From Pseudolabrys sp. (GTDB lineage Bacteria > Pseudomonadota > Alphaproteobacteria > Rhizobiales > Xanthobacteraceae): a DNA stretch of 64,000 nucleotides. Made by a program: the position numbers and the translations under genes. Each line of letters opens with the position of its first letter. Positions within the stretch are counted from its first letter, which is position 1. The notes under the pieces were generated by a model. It worked only from the letters and a program-made list of their open reading frames with translations. It was not told the DNA's origin and searched no databases. The DNA lies in assembly GCA_017849615.1 (NCBI GenBank), contig JAFIGS010000017.1:310001-374000 (forward strand), given 5' to 3'. Shown in pieces: positions 54,100-63,043 of the stretch.

Positions 54100-55458
54100 T
54101 TAAAGCCGCCTGATCCGTGGCTCGGGCCGCGCGGCAAAGGTCAGCGCCGCCACCGCCCACACCATCGCATCGAGACGATCCGGCGAATGGCCCGACGACA
54201 ATCCATCGAGCCCGAAGTCGCACATCTCGTCCTCGAGCGAGGGGAAATTGCCGGCGTGCTTCACCCTGCCCTGCTCGTAGAGTTGCGACACCGGCTCGGC
54301 ACGGTGATATTTGCCGCGCGTCGCCCGCGTCGTCGTCACTGGCACGCCGCCGTCGATCGACTTGAGCACCGCGCTCACCATCTCGCCGCCCTGGTTGATC
54401 TCGGCGATCAGCGCATCGGCCTCATACTTGCGCCACAGCGAAATGGCGCGGCTCGCCCAGCCCTGCGGGGTAGCGCCCGCGATGCTGGCGTCCTCGATCA
54501 CATAAACCGTGCCGTCTCCGGCGCGACCGGCGGCGACAATGCCGCAGGCATCGGCGCCGCGCTTCGACGACGCCGGCGGATCGATGGCCACGACGATGCG
54601 TGTCAGTTCCGGCGGAGCCGTCACGCGGCAGCCCTCCAGCCCGGCGCGCGTCCACAGTGCGTCGGCGCGCTCCTCGACGATCTCGCCGTCGAGCTCCTGG
54701 CGGCCGAGCCGCGTGCCTTTGTATTGCGCGAACACCTGCTCGACGAAGGACGCCGACAGGTTGAGCGCATTCGCCACGGTGCCGGCGCGGGTCAGCACCG
54801 TCGCCGGGTCGGCCATGATCTTCCGGAGAAGCGCGATCGGCCGCGGCGTGGTGGTGATCACCTGCCGCGGCCGCTCGCCAAGGCGCAGTCCGAACTGCAG
54901 CATGTCAAAGGTTGCTTCGGCTTGACGCCACTTGGCGAGTTCGTCGCACCACGCGGCCGTGAACTGCGGGCCGCGCAGGCCTTCATGATTTTCGGATGAA
55001 AAGACTTCGGCGATCGCGCCGTTCGGCCATTCGACGCGTCGGCGTGTCGGGTACCATTTCAATCTCTCCGATCGAGGATGCACGGCCATCAGGCCGGAAG
55101 CGCCCTCGATCATGACGGAGCGAACGTCGTGCTCGGTCTCGCCGACGAGGGCGATGCGCGCGGCGCCGTCGGCCTTTGCTATGCCGCGCACCCATTCCGC
55201 GCCGGCGCGGGTTTTGCCCGCGCCGCGGCCGCCGAGAATGAGCCACGTGCGCCACGGCTTGCCATCGGCAGCGAGGTCCGGCGGCTTCTGGTGCTCGTGT
55301 GCGAACAGGCAGAAATCCGAATTGAGGATCTCCACCTCATTCGGCAGCAGGGCCGCCAGCACCGCGGCCCGGTCGTCCGGTTCGAGCTTCGATAAGTCCT
55401 TCAATACGGATAGCAAGCGTTCGTCGGAACTCGTCGATGTCGCGAGGCACGGGATCAT
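54100..55458 (-). CDS. Phage terminase large subunit (GTA gp2-like)
   Basis: This ~452-aa packaging motor has an N-terminal ATPase with Walker A LILGGRGAGKTRAGAEWV near residue 74 and Walker B-like FTAAWCDELAKW. The C-terminal nuclease contains RIVVAIDPPASSKRGADA, ADALIAEINQGGEMVSAVL and SPDRLDAMVWAVAAL with its late acidic metal ligand. The start at 55458 overlaps the small-subunit gene by ~120 bp; a start nearer VLKDLSKLEPDD (about 55404) is also possible. It appears full length. Confidence 0.92.
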   Translation of the reverse strand: MIPCLATSTSSDERLLSVLKDLSKLEPDDRAAVLAALLPNEVEILNSDFCLFAHEHQKPPDLAADGKPWRTWLILGGRGAGKTRAGAEWVRGIAKADGAARIALVGETEHDVRSVMIEGASGLMAVHPRSERLKWYPTRRRVEWPNGAIAEVFSSENHEGLRGPQFTAAWCDELAKWRQAEATFDMLQFGLRLGERPRQVITTTPRPIALLRKIMADPATVLTRAGTVANALNLSASFVEQVFAQYKGTRLGRQELDGEIVEERADALWTRAGLEGCRVTAPPELTRIVVAIDPPASSKRGADACGIVAAGRAGDGTVYVIEDASIAGATPQGWASRAISLWRKYEADALIAEINQGGEMVSAVLKSIDGGVPVTTTRATRGKYHRAEPVSQLYEQGRVKHAGNFPSLEDEMCDFGLDGLSSGHSPDRLDAMVWAVAALTFAARPEPRIRRL

Positions 55459-55936
55459 GGCTGACTTCATCCGTCGTCGGCTCTGCGCCGGGTTTGGTGA
55501 GTTGCGCGATGTCGCGAAGCGTTCGCGACACGCTGGCGAGCGTCCGGGCACTGTGATCGGCTTCGAGCGCGTCGGCCGGCCGCAATACCGCGATGATGCG
55601 CTCGATTGCATCCATCTCGCGTTCGGCAACGCTCATCATGCGTTGTGCGATTGCCAAACGTTGTTGGGCCGCTGCGGCGGCATCCAGCACGACCGGAACG
55701 GCGAGAGGTTGCGGCTCGGGTAACGGTTGCGCGACCGCTTCGCTCACAACGCGTGCGAGGCTGAAGGTCGGCTTGGCGTGGCGGCTGCGCCAGCCCAATG
55801 CGCGAACCCGCTCGTACAGGTTCGAACGTGAAACGCCCACCAGGGCGGCGATATCGCCGACAGGCGCGTTTGTCTGCTCGTAAAGGCGTCTCGCCTCGGC
55901 AAGTACGTCCGGCGGAATGATTTTCTTGGCCGTCAT
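55337..55936 (-). CDS. Putative terminase small subunit (GTA gp1-like)
   Basis: This 199-aa protein starts MTAKKIIPPDVLAEARRLYE after GGAGGG. The N-terminal HTH is VGDIAALVGVSRSNLYERVR. An alpha-helical middle (QRLAIAQRMMSVAEREMDAI) and a C-terminal tail overlapping the large-subunit gene follow. Position, HTH and length fit a small terminase that recognises DNA and recruits the large subunit. It is the first gene of the phage-like cluster. Confidence 0.75.
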   Translation of the reverse strand: MTAKKIIPPDVLAEARRLYEQTNAPVGDIAALVGVSRSNLYERVRALGWRSRHAKPTFSLARVVSEAVAQPLPEPQPLAVPVVLDAAAAAQQRLAIAQRMMSVAEREMDAIERIIAVLRPADALEADHSARTLASVSRTLRDIAQLTKPGAEPTTDEVSHDPVPRDIDEFRRTLAIRIEGLIEARTGRPGRGAGGPAAE

Positions 55937-55950
55937 GTCACCCTCCCCCA

Positions 55951-55981
55951 TGAAAAAACGCGCCGGCAAAACCGGCGCGTT
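55951..55981 (-). terminator. Intrinsic terminator upstream of the terminase genes
   Basis: On the minus strand a perfect 10-bp stem (AACGCGCCGG-TTTTG-CCGGCGCGTT) is followed by a run of T and then CATG. It ends the small gene at 56036-56188. Only ~15 bp lie between it and the small-terminase start, leaving no room for an ordinary promoter. Confidence 0.8.
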
Positions 55982-56035
55982 CCGAACTGTCGAAACCTCT
56001 CGCTGTCGAGCCCGCGGCCGCCTCGCGGCGCGCCG

Positions 56036-56188
56036 TCAGGCGGCGAAGAAATACATGTAAACTATGGCGAACAGCACCACGACGCCCGCCAGGCTGGCGA
56101 ACAACACGTTGCGCACGCTCGGGCCGCGTTCGCCGGCGCGCGATTCGGTCGCCGATTCCACGATGCGGCCATTTTCTGTTTTTGCCAT
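56036..56188 (-). CDS. Small membrane protein
   Basis: This 50-aa product starts MAKTENGRIVESATESRAGE after GAGG. It has one C-terminal transmembrane helix, VLFASLAGVVVLFAIVYMYF. A charged N-terminus faces the cytoplasm. No family is recognised. It may be a host gene flanking the phage-like cluster. Confidence 0.6.
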   Translation of the reverse strand: MAKTENGRIVESATESRAGERGPSVRNVLFASLAGVVVLFAIVYMYFFAA

Positions 56189-56624
56189 CGCCCTCACCTC
56201 ATTCCTGCATGAACCGTGACCGCGCCAAGCGCGGCATTTCACGAGTCCAACGCCAGGGATGGCGGCGCGTTCCGTGCAACATCGTCGCCCCGCGATCCGC
56301 GGCGCGCCTCACCGAACGCAAGTGTGGAGCATACCCAAACCATAGCGGAGCAGCGTCACGCTGTCAAGCGTATTTTCCTAGTTTATGATTTTTATCTTTG
56401 CCGGCGGCCGCAGGCTAAAAATCCCAACGGCCGCAACGGGATACTCTCCCTGTCGCGGCCGGCGCCGCGGGCGGCGGCCGCCTTCCCACGCGAAAAAATT
56501 TAGTCGAATTTTTTTTCGCCGGCGCGGTCCGGTTGGTTGCCGCCGATTGCTTCAAATTGGTTTCTTCGCCTTAAGCCAATCTGAGGGGCCCGGAGGTAAA
56601 ACGTCGTCGTCCCCGGATGACGAC
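56189..56624. other. Divergent intergenic region
   Basis: This 436-bp gap between a small membrane-protein gene and a PilZ gene holds no supported gene. It contains an AT-rich dyad CGAAAAAATT-TAGTCG-AATTTTTTTTCG (about 56490-56519) beside GC-rich CGCGG/GCCGGC runs. The stretch around 56365-56400 (CTAGTTTATGATTTTTATCT) is AT-rich and could be a promoter. The dyad could serve as a bidirectional terminator or a protein site. Confidence 0.4.
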
Positions 56625-56897
56625 ATGCGATCGGCCTTGCTGAAAGAACGACGGAAAACGCCGCGGCGCGCCATCAACCGCGTCGCTCAATACTACAGCG
56701 GCGCCGGCGCGCTTCCGCGCAGCTGCATGATCACCGATATTTCCGACAGCGGCGCCCGGCTTTATTGCGAGTCCGGCATGCCCGACCTCTTCATCCTGTG
56801 GGTCGTCGGCGAGGATGGCGAAGAGCGGCGCGATTGCCGCGTGGTCTGGCGGTTGGGCGGCGAGCTCGGCATTGAGTTCGTCGGCCGCCAGCGCTGA
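56625..56897 (+). CDS. PilZ domain protein, possible c-di-GMP receptor
   Basis: This 90-aa single-domain protein has the PilZ c-di-GMP motifs: RRKTPRR (R-x-x-x-R) near residue 9 and DISDSGARL (D-x-S-x-x-G) near residue 39, followed by beta strands (RDCRVVWRLGGELGIEFVG). It may act as a cytoplasmic adaptor for motility or surface functions. The ATG at 56625 follows GGATGACGAC, a weak Shine-Dalgarno. A longer upstream frame is low-complexity and was rejected. Confidence 0.8.
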   Translation: MRSALLKERRKTPRRAINRVAQYYSGAGALPRSCMITDISDSGARLYCESGMPDLFILWVVGEDGEERRDCRVVWRLGGELGIEFVGRQR

Positions 56898-56909
56898 AAC
56901 GCCGCCGCG

Positions 56910-57155
56910 TTATTCGGCGACCCGGTCCGGCTTGAGATCGAAGCCGACTTCGAACACGGCGCGGCCGTCGCCGTCGATCACGCGCATGGTCCAGCCCGAC
57001 AAATCCTGAATGCCCGGCGCGCACATGGCGGCCTTGAGATCGCGCACCTGACGGATCGCATGGCGGCGCGCATCGGCGAGCCCGCCGAATTCCTCGCCGG
57101 CGTCATCGGTGAACCAGCGACTGCCGTCGCTGAAATTGAAGTAGTATCGGGGCAC
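56910..57155 (-). CDS. DUF6894 family small protein
   Basis: This 81-aa protein begins MPRYYFNFSDGSRWFTDDAG and continues EEFGGLADARRHAIRQVRDL; this pattern defines DUF6894, common in Bradyrhizobium and relatives. A predicted beta-alpha-beta fold ends MRVIDGDGRAVFEVGF. Its role is unknown. It converges on the PilZ gene. Confidence 0.8.
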   Translation of the reverse strand: MPRYYFNFSDGSRWFTDDAGEEFGGLADARRHAIRQVRDLKAAMCAPGIQDLSGWTMRVIDGDGRAVFEVGFDLKPDRVAE

Positions 57156-57374
57156 GCGACCATTCCCCCACTAACGATGTCGCCCCACCTTGCGTCCGGC
57201 CGCCGCCCCCACGGCAGACCGGTCACTGCCCGCAGGCTATGGTAATTCCTTACTAGTCGTCCAGAGCGCCGAAAGACTGATCCGCCCGCGGTTGTGGCCG
57301 GAATCGTCGTAAAACGCGTTTTGCCGGCGAGAGTGAGGCGACATGACGCCCCGACGAAATTGTCGCGGGGCGCC

Positions 57375-57779
57375 TCAGTTCGCACCGCCCGCGTCAAATT
57401 GCGCCCGCGCCTGCTGGATCGCCGGACGATTCTGCCGCGCCCACAAGCCGAGCTCCTGGACCGGCGCGAGCAGCGAGCGGCCGAGCGCGGTCAGCTCGTA
57501 ATCCACGCGCGGCGGAATGGTCGGAAATACGGTGCGGGAAACCAGCCCGTCGCGTTCGAGGCCGCGCAGCGTCAGGGTCAGCATGCGCTGGGAGATCGAG
57601 CCCAGCGACCGGCGCAGTTCGTTGAAGCGTTTGGGGCCGTCGCCGAGCGTCGAAACGACGAGGACCGTCCATTTGTCGCCGACCCTCGCCAGCACCTCAC
57701 TGACGGCGCGGCAGTCTTCGGCCACATGAAGGGTACCGGGTATGGAGATTGTGCCTTCTTGCGGGTTCTGCGCAGTCAT
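57375..57779 (-). CDS. HxlR-family transcriptional regulator
   Basis: This 134-aa winged-helix regulator has the family N-terminus CRAVSEVLARVGDKWTVLVV, then TLGDGPKRFNELRRSLGSIS, QRMLTLTLRGLERDGLVSRT and PPRVDYELTALGRSLLAPV. A Cys precedes the first helix, as in thiol- or quinone-sensing members. It is divergent from a flavin reductase gene, so it probably represses that gene and itself from the shared dyad at 57781-57819. Confidence 0.92.
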   Translation of the reverse strand: MTAQNPQEGTISIPGTLHVAEDCRAVSEVLARVGDKWTVLVVSTLGDGPKRFNELRRSLGSISQRMLTLTLRGLERDGLVSRTVFPTIPPRVDYELTALGRSLLAPVQELGLWARQNRPAIQQARAQFDAGGAN

Positions 57780-57780
57780 C

Positions 57781-57819
57781 TATTTATCCTCGGTTACAGA
57801 ACGTAACTTAGGCTAAATA
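57781..57819. promoter_or_regulatory. 39-bp operator-like dyad between HxlR and reductase genes
   Basis: Three matched pairs are centred exactly on 57800: TATTTA/TAAATA at the ends, CCT/AGG, and GTTAC/GTAAC in the middle. It fills the 52-bp gap between the divergent starts and overlaps where both promoters must be. Its size fits an HxlR dimer site. Confidence 0.65.
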
Positions 57820-57831
57820 ATAGAGGTTTCA

Positions 57832-58386
57832 ATGGCCAAGCTCAAACTGGGTCTCATCGTCGGCTCGAACCGCAAGGAATCCATCAACCGCAAACTGGCG
57901 CTGGCGCTGGCCGGGCTCGGCAGCGACGCCTTCGAGGCCAAGCTCATCCAGATTGACGATCTGCCGATGTACAATCAGGACCACGAAATGCCGGTACCGG
58001 CGCCCGTCGCCCGCTTCAAGGGCGAGGTCGATGCATCCGACGCCCTGCTCTTCGTCACCCCGGAGCACAGCCGTTCGATTCCCGCCGTGCTCAAGAACGC
58101 CATCGACTGGGGCGCGCGGCCTTGGGGCAAGACGTCCTGGCCGAACAAACCGGCCGTCGTCACCGGCACCTCCGGCGGCGCTATTTCGACCGCTGTCGTA
58201 CAACAGCACCTCCGCGCCGTGCTCGGCGACCAGGGTCTGCATCTTCTCGGCGGTGAAGCGTATATCCTCTATAAACAGGACCTGATCGACGCCGATAATA
58301 ATGTGACGGAGGCCAGCGTCCGCGAGTTCCTCAAGGCGCTGATCGATCGGTTCGCGGTATTCGCCGGAAAGCTGGCGGCGTCCTAA
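57832..58386 (+). CDS. NADPH-dependent FMN reductase family protein
   Basis: This 184-aa flavodoxin-fold oxidoreductase has LGLIVGSNRKESINRKLALA (the FMN phosphate loop), QIDDLPMYNQDHEMPVPAPV, LLFVTPEHSRSIPAVLKNAI with DWGARP, and GTSGGAISTAV. These are typical of the chromate/quinone/azo reductase group. It is divergent from and probably regulated by the HxlR gene. Its substrate in the cell is unknown. Confidence 0.92.
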   Translation: MAKLKLGLIVGSNRKESINRKLALALAGLGSDAFEAKLIQIDDLPMYNQDHEMPVPAPVARFKGEVDASDALLFVTPEHSRSIPAVLKNAIDWGARPWGKTSWPNKPAVVTGTSGGAISTAVVQQHLRAVLGDQGLHLLGGEAYILYKQDLIDADNNVTEASVREFLKALIDRFAVFAGKLAAS

Positions 58387-58498
58387 CAAAAGTGCTGCAA
58401 AGTAATGTGTATAACGTCGGCCTGTGCGTACCTCGAATAAACCACGCACGATAAGAATGCCCGCAGTGGGGTAAGCCGCCCACGGGAGGCGGGCCGAC

Positions 58499-61400
58499 GT
58501 GACAGATCAGCTTCGCGGGCGCATTGACGGCCGTTCCGGCTGGCGGGATTGGATTCAGCCGGCGACGTTCCTCGGTCTGTGCATGCTGGCCGTGGTTTAC
58601 GGCGTGCTCGTGCTGCTGGTCGTCAACGACCGGCGCGAGGCCCTCGCCAATGCCACGCACACCACGGCCAATCTCGTCCGTATCGTCGATCAATCTTACT
58701 CGCACATTTTCCGGAGCGTGGATTCCACGCTTCAGCTTTTCCGCCATGCCTATCAGCAGACGAAGTCCGCCGACGATCTGCAGGCATGGCTGAACGACAA
58801 GGCGGCGCGAACCGAGCTCGACTACAAATTCATCATCCTCGACAAGAACGGTAACGCGGTCGCCGCCTCGGGCGGCGTCGGGCCGGGCCTCGGCATGATG
58901 CCCGCCGACCAGACTTTCGCCGACCGGGAATACTTCCAGCGGCAGAAAGACACGCCGACCGACGAATTGTTCTTCAGCGAGCCGCTCCAGGCCAAACTGA
59001 GTAACCGCTCCACCATCGTCGTCACCCGCCGGCTGGTCGCACCGGACGGCACATTCGCCGGCGTCGTTGCCGCGGCCGTGACGCCCGAGGCGCTGATTAA
59101 GGTCGGCGCCGATCTCGATCTCGGCCCCGGCGGCACTTTCGGCCTGATCGGCATGGACGGCGTCGTGCGCGCCCGCGCCGCCAACGGCAAAGCCGAGACC
59201 ATGCAGGCCGGCGGCCGCAGCGATCTGTCTTCCGCTCTGTTCAACTACCTTCCGGCCGCTCCGGTCGGGCACTTCTTCAGCGAGCCCCGGCCGCCCGATC
59301 GGAAGCCGCGGCTGGTCGCCTATCGTGCGATCAGCGACTACCCGCTGATTGCGACGGTGTCTGTCACCGACGACTACATCTACCGGCACGTCAGCCGTCA
59401 GGCGCAGATCTACTGGGTCATCGCCTTGCTCGTCACCATGGGCATTCTGCTCGGCATCCGGTGGGGCATCATGCGCGAGCAGAAGCTGCTCGCCGCGCAG
59501 GACGACCTGCGCCGCAGCCAGGAGCGCTATCGACTGGTGGAGGAGGCCGTCGACGACGGCATCTGGGACTGGAACATCGAAACCGGCAAACACTATAAAT
59601 CGCCGAGCTGGCGCAAGATCATAGGCCTTGCCCAAAACACGCCTGCGCCGGACTTCGAAAATTATCTGTCGTTCGTTCATCCCGACGATCAGCCTGCCGT
59701 GCGCGAAGTCCTGCGCGCCCATCTCGAGGACGGGCAGCCTTTTTTGCTCGAGTACAGGATCAAGCGCGCCGACGGCCGGCTCATCTGGGTGCACAGCCGC
59801 GGCATGGCCCAGCGCGACGCCGCCGGCAAGCCGGTCCGCATGGTCGGCACGCTGACCGACATCACCGATCGCATCCAGGCGGAAGGAACGCTCAAGGAGA
59901 GCCGCGACAATCTCGCCCGCGCCGAGCGTCTTGCCCTTCTCGGCCACTTCAAGAACGATTTTGCCTCGCGCACCATCACCTGGTCGGCCGGCATATTCTC
60001 GATATTCGGCTTCTCTCCCGAGCATACGCTGACCGTGCGCGGCTTCTATGAGTTGCTCGTGCCGGAAGACCGTCCGCTGTTGAACAAGGCCGGCAAGGAC
60101 GCCACCGCGGGCCTCGAGATTCCCAATCTCATTCTGCGCGCGCGGCGGTCCGACGGCGCCATCGTCGATCTGGAAATCTGGATGACGCCGGTGCGCGACA
60201 GCGGCGGCGCCGTCACCGGCATCTTCGGCACCATCCAGGACGTCACCATGCGCCGCCGCGCCGAGGAATTGCTGGCGCGCACCAATCAAGAGCTCGAGGC
60301 CCGCGTCAGCGCGCGCACCGCCGAACTGGCGCAGGAGATGCGCCGGCGCGAGGAAGCGCAGATGACGCTCGGGCAGATGCAGAAGATGGAGGCGGTCGGC
60401 CAGCTCACCGCCGGCGTCGCGCACGACTTCAACAACCTGCTGTCGGTCATCGCCGGCAGCCTCGAATTCGTCGATCGCGCGAACGCGCGCGGGCTCACCG
60501 CGGACCCGGATCTGGTCGATGCGGCGATGCGCGCGACGCGGCGCGGGCGCGAGCTGGTGCGCCGCCTGCTGGCGTTCTCGCGGCAAACGCCGCTGCGCGC
60601 CGAGCCGACGCCGATCGACCAACTGGTGCTCGACACCTTGCGCCTCCTGCAGCGCACGCTCGGCACCAATATCGACCTCGTCACCAGGCTCAACGCCAAG
60701 GACGCCGTGATCTCGGTCGATCGCAATCAGTTAGCCAATGCCCTGCTCAATCTCGCGATCAATGCCCGCGACGCCATGCCCGAAGGCGGCCAGATCACCA
60801 TCGCCACCGAATGCCGGCCATGCGATCCCGCTCTCGCCAAGTCGCCGCGCTGGCCGACCGGCGAGGAAGTCCGCATCACCATCAGCGACACCGGCTTCGG
60901 CATGAGCGAGGACGTCCTCGCGCGCGCCGCCGAGCCGTTCTTCACCACCAAGGCCGACGGGCTGGGCAGCGGCCTCGGGCTCTCCATGGTGCAGGGCTTC
61001 ACCGAGCAGTCCGGCGGCCAGCTCGGCATCGAGAGCAGGCCGCAACGCGGCACGTCGGTGACCATCCGGCTTCCGCGCGTCGCCAATGCCTGTCCGCCCG
61101 ACGACGCCGACAATGCCGGTGCGCCCGGCCCCGCCAAGAGCGAGAAAATCGTGCTGCTGGTCGAGGACGATGCCGACGTGCGCATCGTCGCCACCGCGCA
61201 GTTGCGTCATCTCGGCTTCAAGGTCCATGCCGTCGCCAACGGCATGGAGGCGCTCGATCTGATCGCCTCGCCCGCCACCATCGACATCCTGCTCACCGAC
61301 GTCGTGCTGCCGGGCGGGCTGGACGGCGTATCGCTGATCAAGGAAGCGATCGCGGCGCGGCCCGGCATGGGCATCGTCTGCATGTCAGGCTACGAGCCGG

Positions 61401-61507
61401 CGCAGAAGCACCGCAAATGGCTGAGCCAGCAGAACATCGCCTTCCTGGAGAAGCCGTTCAACACGCAGAAGCTCGCCCAGGCGCTCGAAATGGCGGTCGC
61501 GCACTAG
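58499..61507 (+). CDS. Hybrid sensor histidine kinase/response regulator
   Basis: This 1002-aa membrane kinase starts with GTG. A first helix (FLGLCMLAVVYGVLVLLVV, about residues 24-42) precedes a ~250-residue dCache-like periplasmic sensor (ADQTFADREYFQRQK, then FAGVVAAAVTPEALIKV). A second helix is IYWVIALLVTMGILLGI. Two PAS domains follow, the first around GIWDWNIETGKHYKSPSWRK, then a coiled coil. HisKA has His near residue 642 in TAGVAHDFNNLLSVIAGS. HATPase_c has LLNLAINARDAMP and GLGSGLGLSMV. A C-terminal receiver has its phospho-acceptor Asp near residue 932 in DILLTDVVLPG. The layout suits an atypical blue-light- or metabolite-type phosphorelay. No partner is adjacent. Confidence 0.92.
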   Translation: MTDQLRGRIDGRSGWRDWIQPATFLGLCMLAVVYGVLVLLVVNDRREALANATHTTANLVRIVDQSYSHIFRSVDSTLQLFRHAYQQTKSADDLQAWLNDKAARTELDYKFIILDKNGNAVAASGGVGPGLGMMPADQTFADREYFQRQKDTPTDELFFSEPLQAKLSNRSTIVVTRRLVAPDGTFAGVVAAAVTPEALIKVGADLDLGPGGTFGLIGMDGVVRARAANGKAETMQAGGRSDLSSALFNYLPAAPVGHFFSEPRPPDRKPRLVAYRAISDYPLIATVSVTDDYIYRHVSRQAQIYWVIALLVTMGILLGIRWGIMREQKLLAAQDDLRRSQERYRLVEEAVDDGIWDWNIETGKHYKSPSWRKIIGLAQNTPAPDFENYLSFVHPDDQPAVREVLRAHLEDGQPFLLEYRIKRADGRLIWVHSRGMAQRDAAGKPVRMVGTLTDITDRIQAEGTLKESRDNLARAERLALLGHFKNDFASRTITWSAGIFSIFGFSPEHTLTVRGFYELLVPEDRPLLNKAGKDATAGLEIPNLILRARRSDGAIVDLEIWMTPVRDSGGAVTGIFGTIQDVTMRRRAEELLARTNQELEARVSARTAELAQEMRRREEAQMTLGQMQKMEAVGQLTAGVAHDFNNLLSVIAGSLEFVDRANARGLTADPDLVDAAMRATRRGRELVRRLLAFSRQTPLRAEPTPIDQLVLDTLRLLQRTLGTNIDLVTRLNAKDAVISVDRNQLANALLNLAINARDAMPEGGQITIATECRPCDPALAKSPRWPTGEEVRITISDTGFGMSEDVLARAAEPFFTTKADGLGSGLGLSMVQGFTEQSGGQLGIESRPQRGTSVTIRLPRVANACPPDDADNAGAPGPAKSEKIVLLVEDDADVRIVATAQLRHLGFKVHAVANGMEALDLIASPATIDILLTDVVLPGGLDGVSLIKEAIAARPGMGIVCMSGYEPAQKHRKWLSQQNIAFLEKPFNTQKLAQALEMAVAH

Positions 61508-61530
61508 CGGCGCCGCGCGGCGCTCGCCGC

Positions 61531-63027
61531 TCAGAGCGGCTCCGCCGCCGGTCCGCCGGGCCCGCGCAGCGGCACTTCCTCCAGTGCGAAGATGAAGCCG
61601 AGGCCGCAGGCCAGCACCGCGGCGCAGACCGCGAACACCATGCGGAACGCCAGCCCCAGATCGTGCACCGAGACCGAACGCGCCAGCACTTCCACCGAGG
61701 CGCCCGCGCCGCCGCCCAGACCGCCGAGCACGATGGCGCCGAGGATCGCCACTACCAGCGCCGCGAACAGCGCGCGGAAGAAATTGGCCGCGCCGGTGGC
61801 GATGCCCATTTGCGGGCGCTCGACGGCGTTCTGCATGCACACCGTGGACACCGGAAACACCATGCCGAAGCCGAGGCCGACGATGCAGGTCAGCGCCATC
61901 ACCGCGGCCATCGACAGCCGGTCCGGGAAGATCGCCATGATGACGAGCGCGGCGATCGCGCCGGCATTGCCGGCAACGGGAATGCGCTTGTAGCGCTTGA
62001 GGCGCATCAGCCCCTGCCCCGCCAGCAGCGCCGCCACCGTGACCGCGCCGAGCATCGGGATCAGCGCCAGGCCCGATTGCGTCGCCGTCAGCCCCAGCAC
62101 GCCTTCGAAATACAGCGGTAGAAAGATCGTCATGCCGACCAGGGTGCCCATCGTGCACGAGCCGGCGAGCGTCGCCGCGCGCACCACCTTGTTGCGCAGG
62201 ATGTTGAGCGGCAGGAACGGCTCCGGCGCGCGCGCGAGGCGCCAGGCGAACAGCAGCCACAGCACCACCGAGCCTGCCACCAGCGCCGCGATTTGCGGCG
62301 ACAGCCACGGGTAGCGCGCGCCGCCCGACGACAGCGCCAAAAGCAGCGACACCGAGGCCAGCATCATCAGCACCGCGCCGATGCCGTCGAGCCTGTGCTC
62401 GCGCTTGTGGAACGGCACCAGCTTGAGCATGTGCCAGGTCATGCCCAGCGCCAGCGCGCCGAGCGGCACGTTGATCCAGAAGATCAGCGACCAGTCGATA
62501 TGCTCGGTGAGGATGCCGCCGAGAACCGGCCCGCCGACCGACGACAGCGCGAAAACCGCGGCGATGTAGCCCTGATAGCGGCCGCGCTCGCGCGGGCTCA
62601 CGATGTCGGCGATCACCGTCTGCGCCAGCGCGATCAGCGCGCCGCCGCCGAAGCCCTGGAAGGCGCGCGCCAGGATCAGCGCCGTCATGTTCGGCGCCAG
62701 CGCGCAGGCGACCGAGCCGGCGATGAAGATCGCCACCGCGCTCAGCATGATGACGCGGCGGCCGTGCATGTCCGACAGCTTGCCGAGCAGCGGCGTCGCC
62801 GCCGTGCCGGTCAAAAGATAGGCCGTCACCACCCAGGCCAGATCCTCGACATTATGGAAGTGGCGGCCGATGGTCGGCAGGGCGGTGGCGACGATGGTCT
62901 GGTCGAGCGCGCCCAAAAACATCGCCAAGGTGATGCCGAGGACGATCCGGACGATCTGCTTGTGCGTCAGCGGCGATGCCGGCGCGCCGCCGGGCGCGGC
63001 TGTCGAAAGGGGTGGCTGTTCGCTCAT
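61531..63027 (-). CDS. DHA2-family (EmrB/QacA-like) multidrug efflux MFS transporter
   Basis: This 498-aa protein has 14 helices, the DHA2 count. Landmarks are LGALDQTIVATALPTIGRHF (motif D1) near residue 38, the loop 2-3 motif GKLSDMHGRRVIMLSAVAIF, and motif C-like GPVLGGILTEHIDWSLIFWI followed by NVPLGALAL. It exports drugs by proton antiport. The N-terminus is Pro/Ala-rich. It lies 16 bp upstream of the MFS-independent YcgN gene's stop on the same strand, so they may share a transcript. Confidence 0.93.
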   Translation of the reverse strand: MSEQPPLSTAAPGGAPASPLTHKQIVRIVLGITLAMFLGALDQTIVATALPTIGRHFHNVEDLAWVVTAYLLTGTAATPLLGKLSDMHGRRVIMLSAVAIFIAGSVACALAPNMTALILARAFQGFGGGALIALAQTVIADIVSPRERGRYQGYIAAVFALSSVGGPVLGGILTEHIDWSLIFWINVPLGALALGMTWHMLKLVPFHKREHRLDGIGAVLMMLASVSLLLALSSGGARYPWLSPQIAALVAGSVVLWLLFAWRLARAPEPFLPLNILRNKVVRAATLAGSCTMGTLVGMTIFLPLYFEGVLGLTATQSGLALIPMLGAVTVAALLAGQGLMRLKRYKRIPVAGNAGAIAALVIMAIFPDRLSMAAVMALTCIVGLGFGMVFPVSTVCMQNAVERPQMGIATGAANFFRALFAALVVAILGAIVLGGLGGGAGASVEVLARSVSVHDLGLAFRMVFAVCAAVLACGLGFIFALEEVPLRGPGGPAAEPL

Positions 63028-63043
63028 GATGTCACGCCGCGGC

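Noticed and set aside
39128-55936. Intact temperate prophage
   Set aside because: No integrase, repressor, replication genes, att repeats or tRNA were seen. Gene types and order fit an RcGTA-like cluster, and the tail genes are missing.
58331-60622. 763-aa minus-strand open frame
   Set aside because: It is antisense to the hybrid histidine kinase and Asp/Arg/Gly-rich without motifs.
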